Assembly (NCBI GenBank): GCA_963726775.1
Contig: CAVSDL010000001.1
Span: forward strand, 868,001 to 932,000
DNA from: CAIWHR01 sp963726775
Lineage (GTDB): Bacteria > Pseudomonadota > Gammaproteobacteria > Burkholderiales > Casimicrobiaceae
Length of the DNA: 64,000 nucleotides
Direction: 5' to 3'
Shown here: piece after piece, positions 1-8,222 of the stretch
Layout: the number at the start of each line of letters is the position of its first letter
Position numbering within the stretch: the first letter of the stretch is position 1
Notes under the pieces: model-generated
What the model saw: only the letters and a program-made list of their open reading frames with translations
Databases searched by the model: none
Told to the model about the DNA's origin: nothing
Translations under genes and position numbers: made by a program

Positions 1-944
1 AGGACCAGCGCGCCGCTCGCGTCGACGCCGGCGACCTTTCCGGCAACCGACGCGCCGTCGGGCAAGAGCAGCGTGACCGGCTTGCCCTGGTAGGCGTGAC
101 GATGCTGCCATTCGGCCGCAAACGGCGCGAAGCCGGCCTTCGCGTATTGCTCGAGCGCCGCGGCCATCTCATCGATCAGGCGCGCGAGCAGCCGGTTGCG
201 GTTGATCCCTTTCGCCTTGCGGCCGGCGACGCTGGCGAGGTCCGTCACCGGACCCGCGATGTTGTTGCGCGCGGCAAGCGGGAGGCGCACGTTGAGGCCG
301 ACGCCGATCACCGTCGTCGACGGTCCGAGCGCGTCGCCGTTCACTTCGATCAGGATGCCGCCGATTTTCCTGTGCCGGTGAATCAGGTCATTCGGCCACT
401 TGAGCGCAATTCCGTGGAAGCCCTCGGCTTCGAGTGCACGGGCGACGGCCACACCGACCGCGAGGCTCAAGCCTGCCAGGAAGCCCGCGCCCTGCTCGAA
501 TCGCCACCCCACCGAAAAAGTGAGGCTGCCGCCCGCAATCGCGGTCCACGTCCGGCCGCGGCGGCCGCGTCCGGCGGTCTGCCACTCGGCGGCGAGCGCG
601 ACGCCATGGACGTCGCGCCGCTGCGAACGGCGCAGCAGCTCCGACGAAGTCGAGTCGAGCTGGTCGACGACCTCGACGACGAGCCGGACTCCGCCGCCGC
701 GCTCGGCGCGTCGCGCCGTCAGTTCCGCACGCACGGTGTTCGCATCGAGGAAATCCGGCGCATCGAGCAGCCGGTAGCCGCGACCCTTGATCCGCTCGAG
801 ATCGAGACCTGCGGACTCGGCGTCCTTCAAGACCTGCGAGACACGGGCGCGCGTTAGCCCCACCGTCGCGGCGAGCTCTTCACCAGAGTGAAAGTCACCA
901 TCGGCGAGCTGGCGCAACAGCGAGAACCCAAGCGGAGTGAGCAC
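1..944 (-). CDS. birA: Biotin--[acetyl-CoA-carboxylase] ligase / biotin repressor, C-terminus cut by window edge
   Basis: This is a bifunctional BirA-type protein that attaches biotin to the biotin carboxyl carrier protein. I read about 314 codons on the minus strand before the window ends. The start is a GTG at 944, because an in-frame TAA lies immediately upstream of it. Residues 1-60 form a winged-helix module (SGEELAATVGLTRARVSQVL), so it could also act as a repressor. The catalytic biotin/ATP loop GRGRRGRTW is at residues 125-133, followed by the conserved KWPND and KIGGIL motifs of class II ligases. The last visible residues enter the C-terminal SH3-like domain. No biotin synthesis gene or obvious target operator is seen nearby. 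The family call is secure; repressor activity is inference. Confidence 0.93.
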   Translation of the reverse strand, partial: MLTPLGFSLLRQLADGDFHSGEELAATVGLTRARVSQVLKDAESAGLDLERIKGRGYRLLDAPDFLDANTVRAELTARRAERGGGVRLVVEVVDQLDSTSSELLRRSQRRDVHGVALAAEWQTAGRGRRGRTWTAIAGGSLTFSVGWRFEQGAGFLAGLSLAVGVAVARALEAEGFHGIALKWPNDLIHRHRKIGGILIEVNGDALGPSTTVIGVGLNVRLPLAARNNIAGPVTDLASVAGRKAKGINRNRLLARLIDEMAAALEQYAKAGFAPFAAEWQHRHAYQGKPVTLLLPDGASVAGKVAGVDASGALV

Positions 945-1003
945 TTATAAACCAAGAGGGGCGGAACCCGTCAAATGGTACACGACGGGGGCCCGTTTCG
1001 GGA

Positions 1004-2119
1004 TCATTCGGCATCGGATTCCCCTCGCTGCCGCGTTGCACCGAGCACTCCGCGGCGAATCTGGTCCAGCTCGATCGACTCGAAAAGCGCACGGAAATTA
1101 CCCTCGCCGAAGCCTTCGTTGCCCTTGCGCTCGATGAGCTCGAAAAAAATCGGCCCGATCACCGTCTTGGTGAATATCTGCAGCAGCATCTCCCCCTTCG
1201 CCGGCGCGCCGTCGAGCAGGATCCGATTGGCTGCAAGTCGCGCCGTGTCCTCGGCATGGCCCGGCAGTCGTGTGGTCAGCGCCTCATAGTAGGTGTCCGG
1301 CGTGTCCTGAAAATCGACGCCCGCACGACGCAGCGACTCGACCGTCGAATAGATGTCGCGGACGCCGAGCGCGACGTGCTGGATGCCCTCGCCGTGATAC
1401 GCGACCAGGTACTCCTGGATCTGACTCCGGTCGTCGGCACTCTCATTGATCGGGATCCGGATCTTGCCGCAGGGACTCGTCATGGCCTTCGACTTGAGAC
1501 CCGTGTGCTTGCCCTCGATGTCGAAGTAACGGATCTCGCGAAAGTTGAACAGGCGCTCGTAGAAGCCGGACCATTCGTCCATCCGGCCGCGGTGTACGTT
1601 GTGCGTCAGGTGATCGATCGCGGCAAGGCCCGCCCCGCGAGGACGCTGGTCGGCGCCGGGCAGCGGCACGAAGTCGATGTCGTAGATGGAGACGCCGGTC
1701 CCGTTGCCGGCGTAGCGGTCCACCAGATAGACGAGCGAGTCGCCGATGCCCTTGATCGCCGGTATGTTGAGCTCCATCGGGCCCGGGTGGGCTTCGACTC
1801 CCCACGCTCCCTGCTCGACGCATTTCGCAAGCGCGAAGGCGGCATCCCTGACCCGGAAGGCGATCGCGCAGATGCTTGGTCCATGCACCCTCGCGAATGC
1901 CTGCGCAAAGCTGCCGGGCTCGGCGTTGACGATGAAATTGATGTCGCCCTGCCGGTACAGCAGCACTTCCTTCGATCGATGCCGCGCGACCGGCAGGAAC
2001 CCCATCTGCTCGAACAACCGGCCCAGCGCGGCCGGATCGGGCGCCGCGTACTCGATGAACTCGAAGCCGTCGGTGCCAAGCGGGTTTTCCCAGAGGCTGC
2101 CCGGGACTGCCGTTGCCAT
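1004..2119 (-). CDS. hppD: 4-hydroxyphenylpyruvate dioxygenase
   Basis: HPPD is a cytosolic non-haem Fe(II) enzyme that converts 4-hydroxyphenylpyruvate to homogentisate in tyrosine catabolism. The protein is about 371 residues and has two vicinal-oxygen-chelate modules. The iron ligands expected of the family are visible: His in DHLTHNV (about residue 169), His in GIQHVAL (about 246) and Glu in FFELIERKG (about 325). The C-terminal gate helix sequence GNFRALFESIELDQ is typical. I chose the ATG at 2119 over one seven codons upstream because AAGGAG lies just before it. It is the last gene of a minus-strand run with hisN and a hydroxyacid dehydrogenase. No other homogentisate pathway gene is in the window. 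Confidence 0.95.
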   Translation of the reverse strand: MATAVPGSLWENPLGTDGFEFIEYAAPDPAALGRLFEQMGFLPVARHRSKEVLLYRQGDINFIVNAEPGSFAQAFARVHGPSICAIAFRVRDAAFALAKCVEQGAWGVEAHPGPMELNIPAIKGIGDSLVYLVDRYAGNGTGVSIYDIDFVPLPGADQRPRGAGLAAIDHLTHNVHRGRMDEWSGFYERLFNFREIRYFDIEGKHTGLKSKAMTSPCGKIRIPINESADDRSQIQEYLVAYHGEGIQHVALGVRDIYSTVESLRRAGVDFQDTPDTYYEALTTRLPGHAEDTARLAANRILLDGAPAKGEMLLQIFTKTVIGPIFFELIERKGNEGFGEGNFRALFESIELDQIRRGVLGATRQRGESDAE

Positions 2120-2212
2120 GCCATTCTCCTTTCGCGCCAAACACGGGGCAAGGCGTCGCGACTTCGGTGCCCGGGCGCGGCATCCACGCCACCCGACTTG
2201 CTCGGGTCGCGG

Positions 2213-3058
2213 TCAACGCGAGCCGAGGAGCTTCAACACCTCCCGATGCAGCGCCGGATCGCCGCAGGCGACAACCGCGCCGCCTTCGCCGCATGCCGTC
2301 CCCGTCCACGACGTAACGACGCCGCCGGCCGACTCGACAATCGGGATCAGCGCCTGGATGTCATACGCGTGGAGCGACGATTCGATGACGATGTCGATCA
2401 TTCCCATCGCCAGCAGGCAGTAGGCATAGCAGTCCCCGCCCCAGCGCGTCAAGCGCGCGCCATCGGCCACGCGCCGAAACGCCGCAACCTCTTCCGGGGT
2501 CGCGAACATCTTCGGGTCCGTGGACGCAACGGCGGCGTCCGCAATCGAGCGGCATGGACGCGTCCGCAGCACCCGCCGCTCGGCGCCTCTTCGCCATTCG
2601 GCCTTGCCGTCGGCGGTGGCGAGGAACGACTCGCCGACGAACGGCTGGTGCGCGACACCGACGACGACGCGATCGCCGTCGTTCAATGCGATCAATGTCG
2701 CCCAGTGGATCTGGCCGAGAATGAAGCTCCGCGTGCCATCGATGGGATCGATCACCCAGGTGCAGTTCGACGCGCCCTTCTGCCAGCCCTTCTCCTCGCC
2801 GCGGATGCCGTGCTCCGGGTACGTGCGCGCAATCGCGGCGCGGATCACTTCCTCGGCGGCGTGGTCAGCGACGGTCACGGGGTCGTAGGTGCCGCCCCGG
2901 CTCTTGTCCTCGACGTCCAGCGGCGCACGAAAATGAGGGAGGATGACCCTGCCGGCGGCAAGCGCCGTATCGTGGGCGAATTCGAGATAAACGTTGATCG
3001 CGGCGGGCAGCATGCGTATCGGGCGCGCATCGTCGGCGCGCATCCCGGACGTCATCAT
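2213..3058 (-). CDS. hisN: Histidinol-phosphatase of the inositol monophosphatase family
   Basis: HisN-type phosphatases hydrolyse histidinol phosphate in histidine synthesis. The 281-residue protein carries the IMPase metal-binding signatures: EEKG near residue 96, WVIDPIDGTRSF near residue 106, and a C-terminal YDIQALIPIVESAGG. The GGDCYAYCLLAMGMIDIVIE segment is the form usual in HisN rather than in SuhB. The gap to hppD downstream is 94 bp and the gap to the dehydrogenase upstream is 39 bp, so co-transcription is likely. The start could also be Met6 or Met16. A related but clearly different IMPase gene lies at 56753. The substrate is inferred from family resemblance only. Confidence 0.85.
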   Translation of the reverse strand: MMTSGMRADDARPIRMLPAAINVYLEFAHDTALAAGRVILPHFRAPLDVEDKSRGGTYDPVTVADHAAEEVIRAAIARTYPEHGIRGEEKGWQKGASNCTWVIDPIDGTRSFILGQIHWATLIALNDGDRVVVGVAHQPFVGESFLATADGKAEWRRGAERRVLRTRPCRSIADAAVASTDPKMFATPEEVAAFRRVADGARLTRWGGDCYAYCLLAMGMIDIVIESSLHAYDIQALIPIVESAGGVVTSWTGTACGEGGAVVACGDPALHREVLKLLGSR

Positions 3059-3097
3059 CGCACGCGGCCGGCAGAAATCGAAGGCGGCGTCAGCCGC

Positions 3098-4018
3098 TCA
3101 GCGCGGGACGATCTTCACGCCCGCCAATTTTTCCTGCGCCTCGATCAGCGATGCGATGTACCGGTCGCCGAACCCCAGCAGGTTGGCGTTGATCATCGTC
3201 TGGTGCACCGCTTCGCCGAGAATGGCGGACGTCGGCAGCGATTCTGCGAGATGCGTGTAGTAGCGCATGTCCTTCATCGCGTTGACCAGCGTGAACTTGA
3301 GCCCGGTCAGGTCGCCGCTTTCGAGCATCTTGCCGACCGTCATCTGGAAGATCCCGGAATTGACGGCGCCGGCCGAGATGATCTCGTGCAGCTTCGCGAT
3401 CGAGACCCCCGCCTTCGCTGCCGTCGCCACCGCCTCGGCGGTCGATGTCGCGATCGACATCGCCAGGAAGTTGTTGATGAGCTTCAGCGTGTGGCCGTGT
3501 CCCGGCGGGCCGGCGTGGATAACGTTCTCGCAGAACGCCGACATGACCGGCTTCAGGATCGCGAACACTGCTTCGTCGGCGCCGACCATCGTGTTGAGCC
3601 GTCCTTCTTCGGCCTCCTTGGGAGTCCGCGCGAGCGGAGCATCGACGAACTGGACGCGCTTCGCGCCGAAGTCCATCCGGATCGTCGCGGTCGAGGCCGG
3701 CTCGGCGGTCGACGTGTCGACTACGATCAGGCCTTCGCGCGAGGCGGACAGGAGCCCGTCGGAGCCGTAGACGATCGCCTCGACCTGCGGCGTGCCCGTC
3801 ACGCAGAGGAAGACGATATCCGCGTTCCGCGCGATGTCGGCGTCGGTCTTCGCTTCCTTCGCGCCGGCCGCGAGTATGTCTTCGAGCGGCTTGCGGTTGC
3901 GATGCGCGCGCACCGTCAGCGGAAAGCCTTTGGTGACCAGATTCTTCGCCATTCCGTGGCCCATCAACCCCAGGCCGATGAAGCCGACGCGCGGCTTCGC
4001 TTTCGCGGTTGCGTTCAT
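3098..4018 (-). CDS. NAD(P)-dependent 3-hydroxyisobutyrate dehydrogenase-type oxidoreductase
   Basis: This is a beta-hydroxyacid dehydrogenase of 306 residues. The N-terminal Rossmann fold shows GFIGLGLMGHGMAKNL (residues 12-27). A catalytic-loop region with DAPLARTPKEAEEG follows near residue 125, and the family lysine sits in GHTLKLINNFL. The likely substrates are 3-hydroxyisobutyrate, tartronate semialdehyde or a similar short hydroxyacid; sequence alone does not decide. A GAGG ribosome site precedes the ATG. It heads a minus-strand run with hisN and hppD. The hydroxyisobutyrate assignment would fit valine breakdown, but no neighbouring valine gene supports it. Confidence 0.85.
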   Translation of the reverse strand: MNATAKAKPRVGFIGLGLMGHGMAKNLVTKGFPLTVRAHRNRKPLEDILAAGAKEAKTDADIARNADIVFLCVTGTPQVEAIVYGSDGLLSASREGLIVVDTSTAEPASTATIRMDFGAKRVQFVDAPLARTPKEAEEGRLNTMVGADEAVFAILKPVMSAFCENVIHAGPPGHGHTLKLINNFLAMSIATSTAEAVATAAKAGVSIAKLHEIISAGAVNSGIFQMTVGKMLESGDLTGLKFTLVNAMKDMRYYTHLAESLPTSAILGEAVHQTMINANLLGFGDRYIASLIEAQEKLAGVKIVPR

Positions 4019-4232
4019 GTGTCCTCTGCGCAGAAAAAGGAAAGGCCCGCCGGGAATTGGTCAGGCCACTTGACCGATTCTACCCCGCGGCGGCCCTGAG
4101 CGGTCAAGGGGCGCGGCGACTTCCGCGCGAGCGCCCGCGTACGATCCGGCACCTCGCGATATCCTGCTCGGGGCTCCGACCACCGGCGCTCCGCTCCGGC
4201 CTTTTGCTGCGCGCGGCGACGAAGCCCGGCCG

Positions 4233-5150
4233 TCAGTCGATCACCGTAGGTTCCTCCGGCGCGGGCTGCACGAGCGCGCGCCGCCGCTCGTGCCATGCGA
4301 GCAGAAGCCCGCTGCCCGCGATGATTCCGATGCCGGCGAGCGTGAATTCATCGGGGAACTGGCCGAACACGGCCCAGCCGAGCAGGATTGCCCATACCAT
4401 CTGCATGTAGGTGAACGACGTCAGCCCCGACGCCGGCGCGCGCTGAAACCCCAGGACGAACATAAAGTGGCCGGCGGTGCCGAGCACGCCGATCATGCCG
4501 ACCAGCACCAGGTGCGCAATCGTCATGTCGGCCCCGTGATCGAGGAACGGCAGCACCGCCGTCATCAGCACGGTGCCGCATATTGCCGAATAGAACAGCG
4601 TCACGCGCGGGTCCTCGGCGCGCAGCCGACGCGTGAGGATCTGGAATATCGCATAGAAACCCGCGGCCGCCAGGCCGAGCAGCGCGCCACCGTGGAATAT
4701 CGAAGCGCCAGGACGCACGATGAGCAGCATCCCCGCGAAGCCCGCGACCACGAAACCCCACCGCGCCTTCGTCATGCGCTCCTTCAGCACGATGACCGAT
4801 AGCAGGATCACGAGTGTCGGCGTCGTGTAATTGAGCGCGGTTGCCTCGGCGAGCGGCAGGAACTTGAGCGCGGTGAAGAAACACAGCGACGACACGAGCA
4901 GGATCGTGCCGCGCAGAACCTGCAGGCCGAGCTGTTGCGTGCGCACCAGACCCTTGCCCATCGAAGGCGCCGCCCAAAGCACGATCACGGCGGCCTGCAC
5001 CGCGTACCGCGCCCACACGAGAAGCGGCACCGGGTAGCGCGCCGTCAGGAATTTGACCATCGTATCCAGCACCGCGAAGCAGCCGACGGCGGCGGCGATC
5101 AGCAGCACCGCCGACACCGGGATCGGCGCAGGACGCGGTGGCGGATTCAT
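4233..5150 (-). CDS. EamA-family (DMT) inner-membrane transporter
   Basis: This is a drug/metabolite transporter of about 305 residues with around ten hydrophobic helices and two EamA repeats. Typical family segments are seen, such as AEATALNYTTPTLVILLSVIVLKE in the first repeat. I chose the ATG at 5150 because the open frame upstream of it encodes a basic, non-membrane stretch. The cytosolic tail after the last helix ends in a Pro/Glu-rich segment. Family members export metabolites or amino acids; the substrate here is unknown. Two further EamA proteins occur in the window (26026 and 57731). Confidence 0.88.
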   Translation of the reverse strand: MNPPPRPAPIPVSAVLLIAAAVGCFAVLDTMVKFLTARYPVPLLVWARYAVQAAVIVLWAAPSMGKGLVRTQQLGLQVLRGTILLVSSLCFFTALKFLPLAEATALNYTTPTLVILLSVIVLKERMTKARWGFVVAGFAGMLLIVRPGASIFHGGALLGLAAAGFYAIFQILTRRLRAEDPRVTLFYSAICGTVLMTAVLPFLDHGADMTIAHLVLVGMIGVLGTAGHFMFVLGFQRAPASGLTSFTYMQMVWAILLGWAVFGQFPDEFTLAGIGIIAGSGLLLAWHERRRALVQPAPEEPTVID

Positions 5151-5457
5151 GCCCGCAACAGGCCCGCGCCAGGGGCGCGAAACCACGGGTTGGTATGCGA
5201 CATCGGGGAAATTGCGGCGCAGCGCTGGCGTTTGCAGGGTGTGATGCGCGCCGGCGACAGGAAACAGCCGACGTCCAGGCCACGTCGGCTCCTGCCGTCG
5301 CGACGCGGCGCGTTGCCGCATTCTACGGAGGCCACGCTACGCCGGCAACAGAGGCGCGCGCGGCGCATGCCGGCGCGCGCGCCAAGGCGTAAACTCATCC
5401 GCGTATCCCGCCCGACGCGACTTAACGACCCGACGCAGACACGCTCCGCATTCGTAC
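5151..5457. other. Intergenic region between divergent genes
   Basis: About 300 bp separate the EamA gene (minus) from the saccharopine-dehydrogenase-like gene (plus). I see no convincing gene in it. A TAAACT hexamer near 5388-5393 could be a -10 element for the plus-strand gene, but no matching -35 is evident. Confidence 0.4.
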
Positions 5458-6519
5458 ATGAAAGCTGCGACCGCATGGATGATTTACGGCGCGAACGGAT
5501 ACACGGGCCGGCTGGTCGCGCAGGAAGCGAAGCGCCAGGGATTGGCGCCGGTCCTGGCCGGACGGAACGCCGATCCGGTGCGGGCGCTGGCCGAGGAACT
5601 GGGGCTCGCGTGGCGCGCGTTCGACCTCCGCGACTCGGCCGCGGTGCGGCAGGCGATGGCCGACATACGCGTGGTCGCGAACTGCGCAGGACCGTTCTCC
5701 GCGACCAGCCGGCCGATGATCGACGCGTGCCTGGAGGCCGGGACGCATTACGTGGACATCACCGGCGAGATCGACGTGTTTGTCGGCGCCGAACGCCGGC
5801 ACGCCGAGGCGAAATCCGCCGGCGTCGTGCTGTGCCCGGGCGTGGGGTTCGACGTCATACCCACGGATTGCCTGGCCGCCTGTCTCAAGCAGGCGCTGCC
5901 CGACGCGACGCATTTGGCATTGGGATTCAAGAGCGTCGCCGCGCGCAGTCCCGGCACGGCCCGCACCTCGATGGAAGCCGCCGCGCTGGGGGGCCGCGTG
6001 CGGGAGAACGGGGCCATTGTCACGGTGCCGCTCGCCAAGCGCACGCGCGACGTCGATTTCGGAACCGGGACGAAGTTCGCGGTAGCGATTCCCTGGGGTG
6101 ACATCGCGACGGCGTATTTCACAACCGGCATCGCCAACATCGAAACGTACGTGCCGGCCTCGCGCCGCTCCGCCGCGCGGATGCGCCGGTTGAACTGGGT
6201 GCGCCCGCTGCTTCGCGTGCGGCCGTTTCTCGCGCTGCTGAAGCACATGGCGGGACGGGCAAACGCCGGCCCGACGCCGAAGGAGCGCCTCACCGGCAAG
6301 ACCCGTGTCTGGGGCGAGGTCCGCAACGGCCGGGGCGAAGTGCGCACCGCGCGGGTCACGACCAGCAACGGCTATCGGCTCACCGTCGACGGTGTGCTGA
6401 TGGCCGTGCGAACGTTGCTTGCGCGCGCGCCAGCCGGCGGCTACTACACGCCGACGCAATTGATGGGGCCGCGCTGCGTCGAGCGGCTGCCCGGCTCGAG
6501 CGCGATCCGCATCGACTGA
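5458..6519 (+). CDS. Saccharopine dehydrogenase-like / trans-acting enoyl reductase family protein
   Basis: The 353-residue protein starts with a Rossmann dinucleotide-binding motif, YGANGYTGRLVAQEAKRQGL (residues 10-29). It continues with VANCAGPFS and THYVDITGE, which are hallmarks of the saccharopine-dehydrogenase-like family. Members reduce diverse substrates, including unsaturated acyl chains; true lysine-pathway saccharopine dehydrogenases are a distinct subgroup. The gene stands alone between divergent and convergent neighbours, so context gives no substrate. The family call is good and the function is unknown. Confidence 0.8.
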   Translation: MKAATAWMIYGANGYTGRLVAQEAKRQGLAPVLAGRNADPVRALAEELGLAWRAFDLRDSAAVRQAMADIRVVANCAGPFSATSRPMIDACLEAGTHYVDITGEIDVFVGAERRHAEAKSAGVVLCPGVGFDVIPTDCLAACLKQALPDATHLALGFKSVAARSPGTARTSMEAAALGGRVRENGAIVTVPLAKRTRDVDFGTGTKFAVAIPWGDIATAYFTTGIANIETYVPASRRSAARMRRLNWVRPLLRVRPFLALLKHMAGRANAGPTPKERLTGKTRVWGEVRNGRGEVRTARVTTSNGYRLTVDGVLMAVRTLLARAPAGGYYTPTQLMGPRCVERLPGSSAIRID

Positions 6520-6595
6520 CCCGCGACGGCGCCGGGCGGCGATTGCGGGCGGCGATACCGGGCAGTTTCGACGGCACAACGCGCGCCCTGCCGGG

Positions 6596-7540
6596 CTACC
6601 GGTGAATGCATTCCCGCGGCAGGAATTTTGCCGGAACGTCGATGGGGATGCACATCCAGTGGACGTGCTGCCGCGGGTCGATTGCCGGCGCAAGCAGAAT
6701 GGCCTTGCCCGAAATTTCCGTAAACGCCGGCCCGAGATCCAACCGCACCCTGCCGTTCACAGGGCTCAAGTTCACGTTTTCCAGCCACGACGCGCCCTGA
6801 TTTTCGATGACGGCCCTGTAATCCGGCTTGCGCGGTAGCAATCCCGAGCGCTGCCAGCTGTCCTCGACCTGCCTCTGGAGCGGCGCCACCGCGAGCAGGC
6901 TCTCGGCAACCCGGTCGCGGACGATGTGGTCCTGATACAGCGTCCGCACGCGCGGCACCCCTAGGACTAGCGCCAGCGCGATGGCGCCGCCGCCTATGAA
7001 CACCGCAGCGCTGATGGCGGTCGGCTTGCGCGCGGCCAGAAGCCTTGCCGCCTCGTCGGTGCGATTGCTATCCTCGGCGGCACGCTGGACCAGTCGCCGT
7101 ATCCGGACAAAGAGCAGCGTGTTCGCAAACACGGCCGGAATGAGCCCGGGCAGGATCCAGACGACAAGCACCGCGCAGGTCCACCACACGAAGGAAGGAC
7201 CCCCGATTACAGGTTCGATGGCCGCGAACGCGGCGGCGCCGAGGAACGGCAGCGTCGCGAATGCGAAGCCCGGCCACCAGAGTTTGCGGTAGAACGCCCA
7301 CACTCCGGGCCACCAGAGCGAAGGCCAATGCCAGCTCGGAAACGTCTTCCCCGTCTGTTCGTACCGCAGGAATCGCGGCGCGTAATAGTCCGCCATGGGA
7401 CCGACCGCCAGGCGGAACAGGATGGCGAGCGAAGGCGGGACGACCCGTTCCTCCAGCTCCTCGACCGGCGTCCATGGCATGCGCACCGTGTCGCTGATGG
7501 GCAGGACTGTCGTGCCGGCAGTTGAAATTGGTTCGGCCAT
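6596..7540 (-). CDS. Membrane protein with DUF2628-like N-terminus and type IV pilin-like C-terminal domain
   Basis: The protein has 314 residues when started at the ATG at 7540. Residues 1-60 are cytosolic and acidic/proline-rich. Residues 60-150 hold Trp-rich membrane helices (WPSLWWPGVWAFYRKLWWPG) like DUF2628 proteins. After a charged linker comes another hydrophobic helix (ISAAVFIGGGAIALALVLG). The final 90 residues then follow the plan of a type IV pilin headgroup: a helix with VAESLLAVAPLQRQVEDSW, then WLENV, GRVRLDLG, ISGKAILLAPAID, VHWMC and a closing PAKFLPREC. The Cys pair in WMC and REC matches the pilin disulphide loop. There is no prepilin peptidase leader. The pilin resemblance is seen in sequence; any role in pilus assembly is inference. 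Confidence 0.65.
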   Translation of the reverse strand: MAEPISTAGTTVLPISDTVRMPWTPVEELEERVVPPSLAILFRLAVGPMADYYAPRFLRYEQTGKTFPSWHWPSLWWPGVWAFYRKLWWPGFAFATLPFLGAAAFAAIEPVIGGPSFVWWTCAVLVVWILPGLIPAVFANTLLFVRIRRLVQRAAEDSNRTDEAARLLAARKPTAISAAVFIGGGAIALALVLGVPRVRTLYQDHIVRDRVAESLLAVAPLQRQVEDSWQRSGLLPRKPDYRAVIENQGASWLENVNLSPVNGRVRLDLGPAFTEISGKAILLAPAIDPRQHVHWMCIPIDVPAKFLPRECIHR

Positions 7541-7657
7541 GGATTCGGCAATCGCCTGCTTGTGCACGGCGCCAGCTCGGGCCTGCCGGTTCGTGCACCA
7601 ACCCGACAGGGACGCCGCCGGTCCCACCGGTCGCGCCGCTCAGGCGCGGACGACGGC

Positions 7658-7731
7658 TGGAGCGGGTGAAGGGAATCGAACCCTCGTCGTAAGCTTGGGA
7701 AGCTTCTGCTCTACCATTGAGCTACACCCGC
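7658..7731 (-). tRNA. tRNA-Gly (anticodon CCC)
   Basis: On the minus strand a complete cloverleaf can be read. The acceptor stem is GCGGGTG/CACCCGC, the D-arm is GCTC...GAGC, and the anticodon stem AAGC/GCTT has the loop TTCCCAA, which gives anticodon CCC for GGG codons. The T-arm GAGGGTTCGATTCCCTT is present and CCA is encoded at the 3' end. It stands alone. A truncated outer-membrane protein remnant follows on the other strand. Confidence 0.95.
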
Positions 7732-7796
7732 GCAATCTGGAATTGTAACAAACCGGGGGTCCTGTACGCCGCCGCGAATGTCAGGTCGCGAACATT

Positions 7797-8129
7797 GTGC
7801 TCCTGACGTGCGCGGGGCGGCCAATCTTCAACTCGCGGCGCACGCCAGGGCGCACGTCCGACAAGATCGACAAATGGGACGGCATCATCGGCGCCCGCGG
7901 GGCAGTTCGCCTCGGCGGCGACGACAAATGGTACCTGCCTTACTACGTCGACATCGGCGCCGGCTCCGGCAACTGGACCTGGCAGGGTTACGTCGGAGTG
8001 GGTTACAAGTGGGGCGGGGGCGGCTTCCTGCTGGCCTACCGCAACCTCTCGTACAATATGAACGGTGACCAGCTCATCGAGAGCCTGCGGTTGGCCGGTC
8101 CCGCGCTGGGTTTTACGCTTCGCTGGTGA
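7797..8129 (+). pseudogene. 5'-truncated outer-membrane beta-barrel protein remnant
   Basis: From about 7857 the plus strand encodes a sequence that reads like the last 90 residues of a larger porin-like barrel. It has KIDKWDGIIGARGAVRLG, then YYVDIGAGSGNWTWQGYVGV, then LAYRNLSYNM and a terminal LAGPALGFTLRW with the C-terminal aromatic usual for outer-membrane proteins. Proteins with this tail are normally about 250 residues or more with a signal peptide. Here nothing upstream supplies the missing part, and the tRNA-Gly gene lies only 66 bp away. The first 20 codons after the GTG at 7797 do not look like the family. I infer a deletion remnant, perhaps from recombination at the tRNA gene. Confidence 0.6.
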
Positions 8130-8222
8130 GCATCGGTTTCCACAGGCTGCCTGATCCCGCCGCGCGCGGCCTCGATATCTTCGGCCGGGTGTATTCCCTC
8201 AACTTCGAATCGACGACATTTC

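Noticed and set aside
1256..4099. Very long open frame on the plus strand opposite hppD, hisN and the hydroxyacid dehydrogenase
   Set aside because: The frame is antisense to three clear enzyme genes and its protein is Arg/Asp/Val-rich nonsense, an effect of GC-biased codons.
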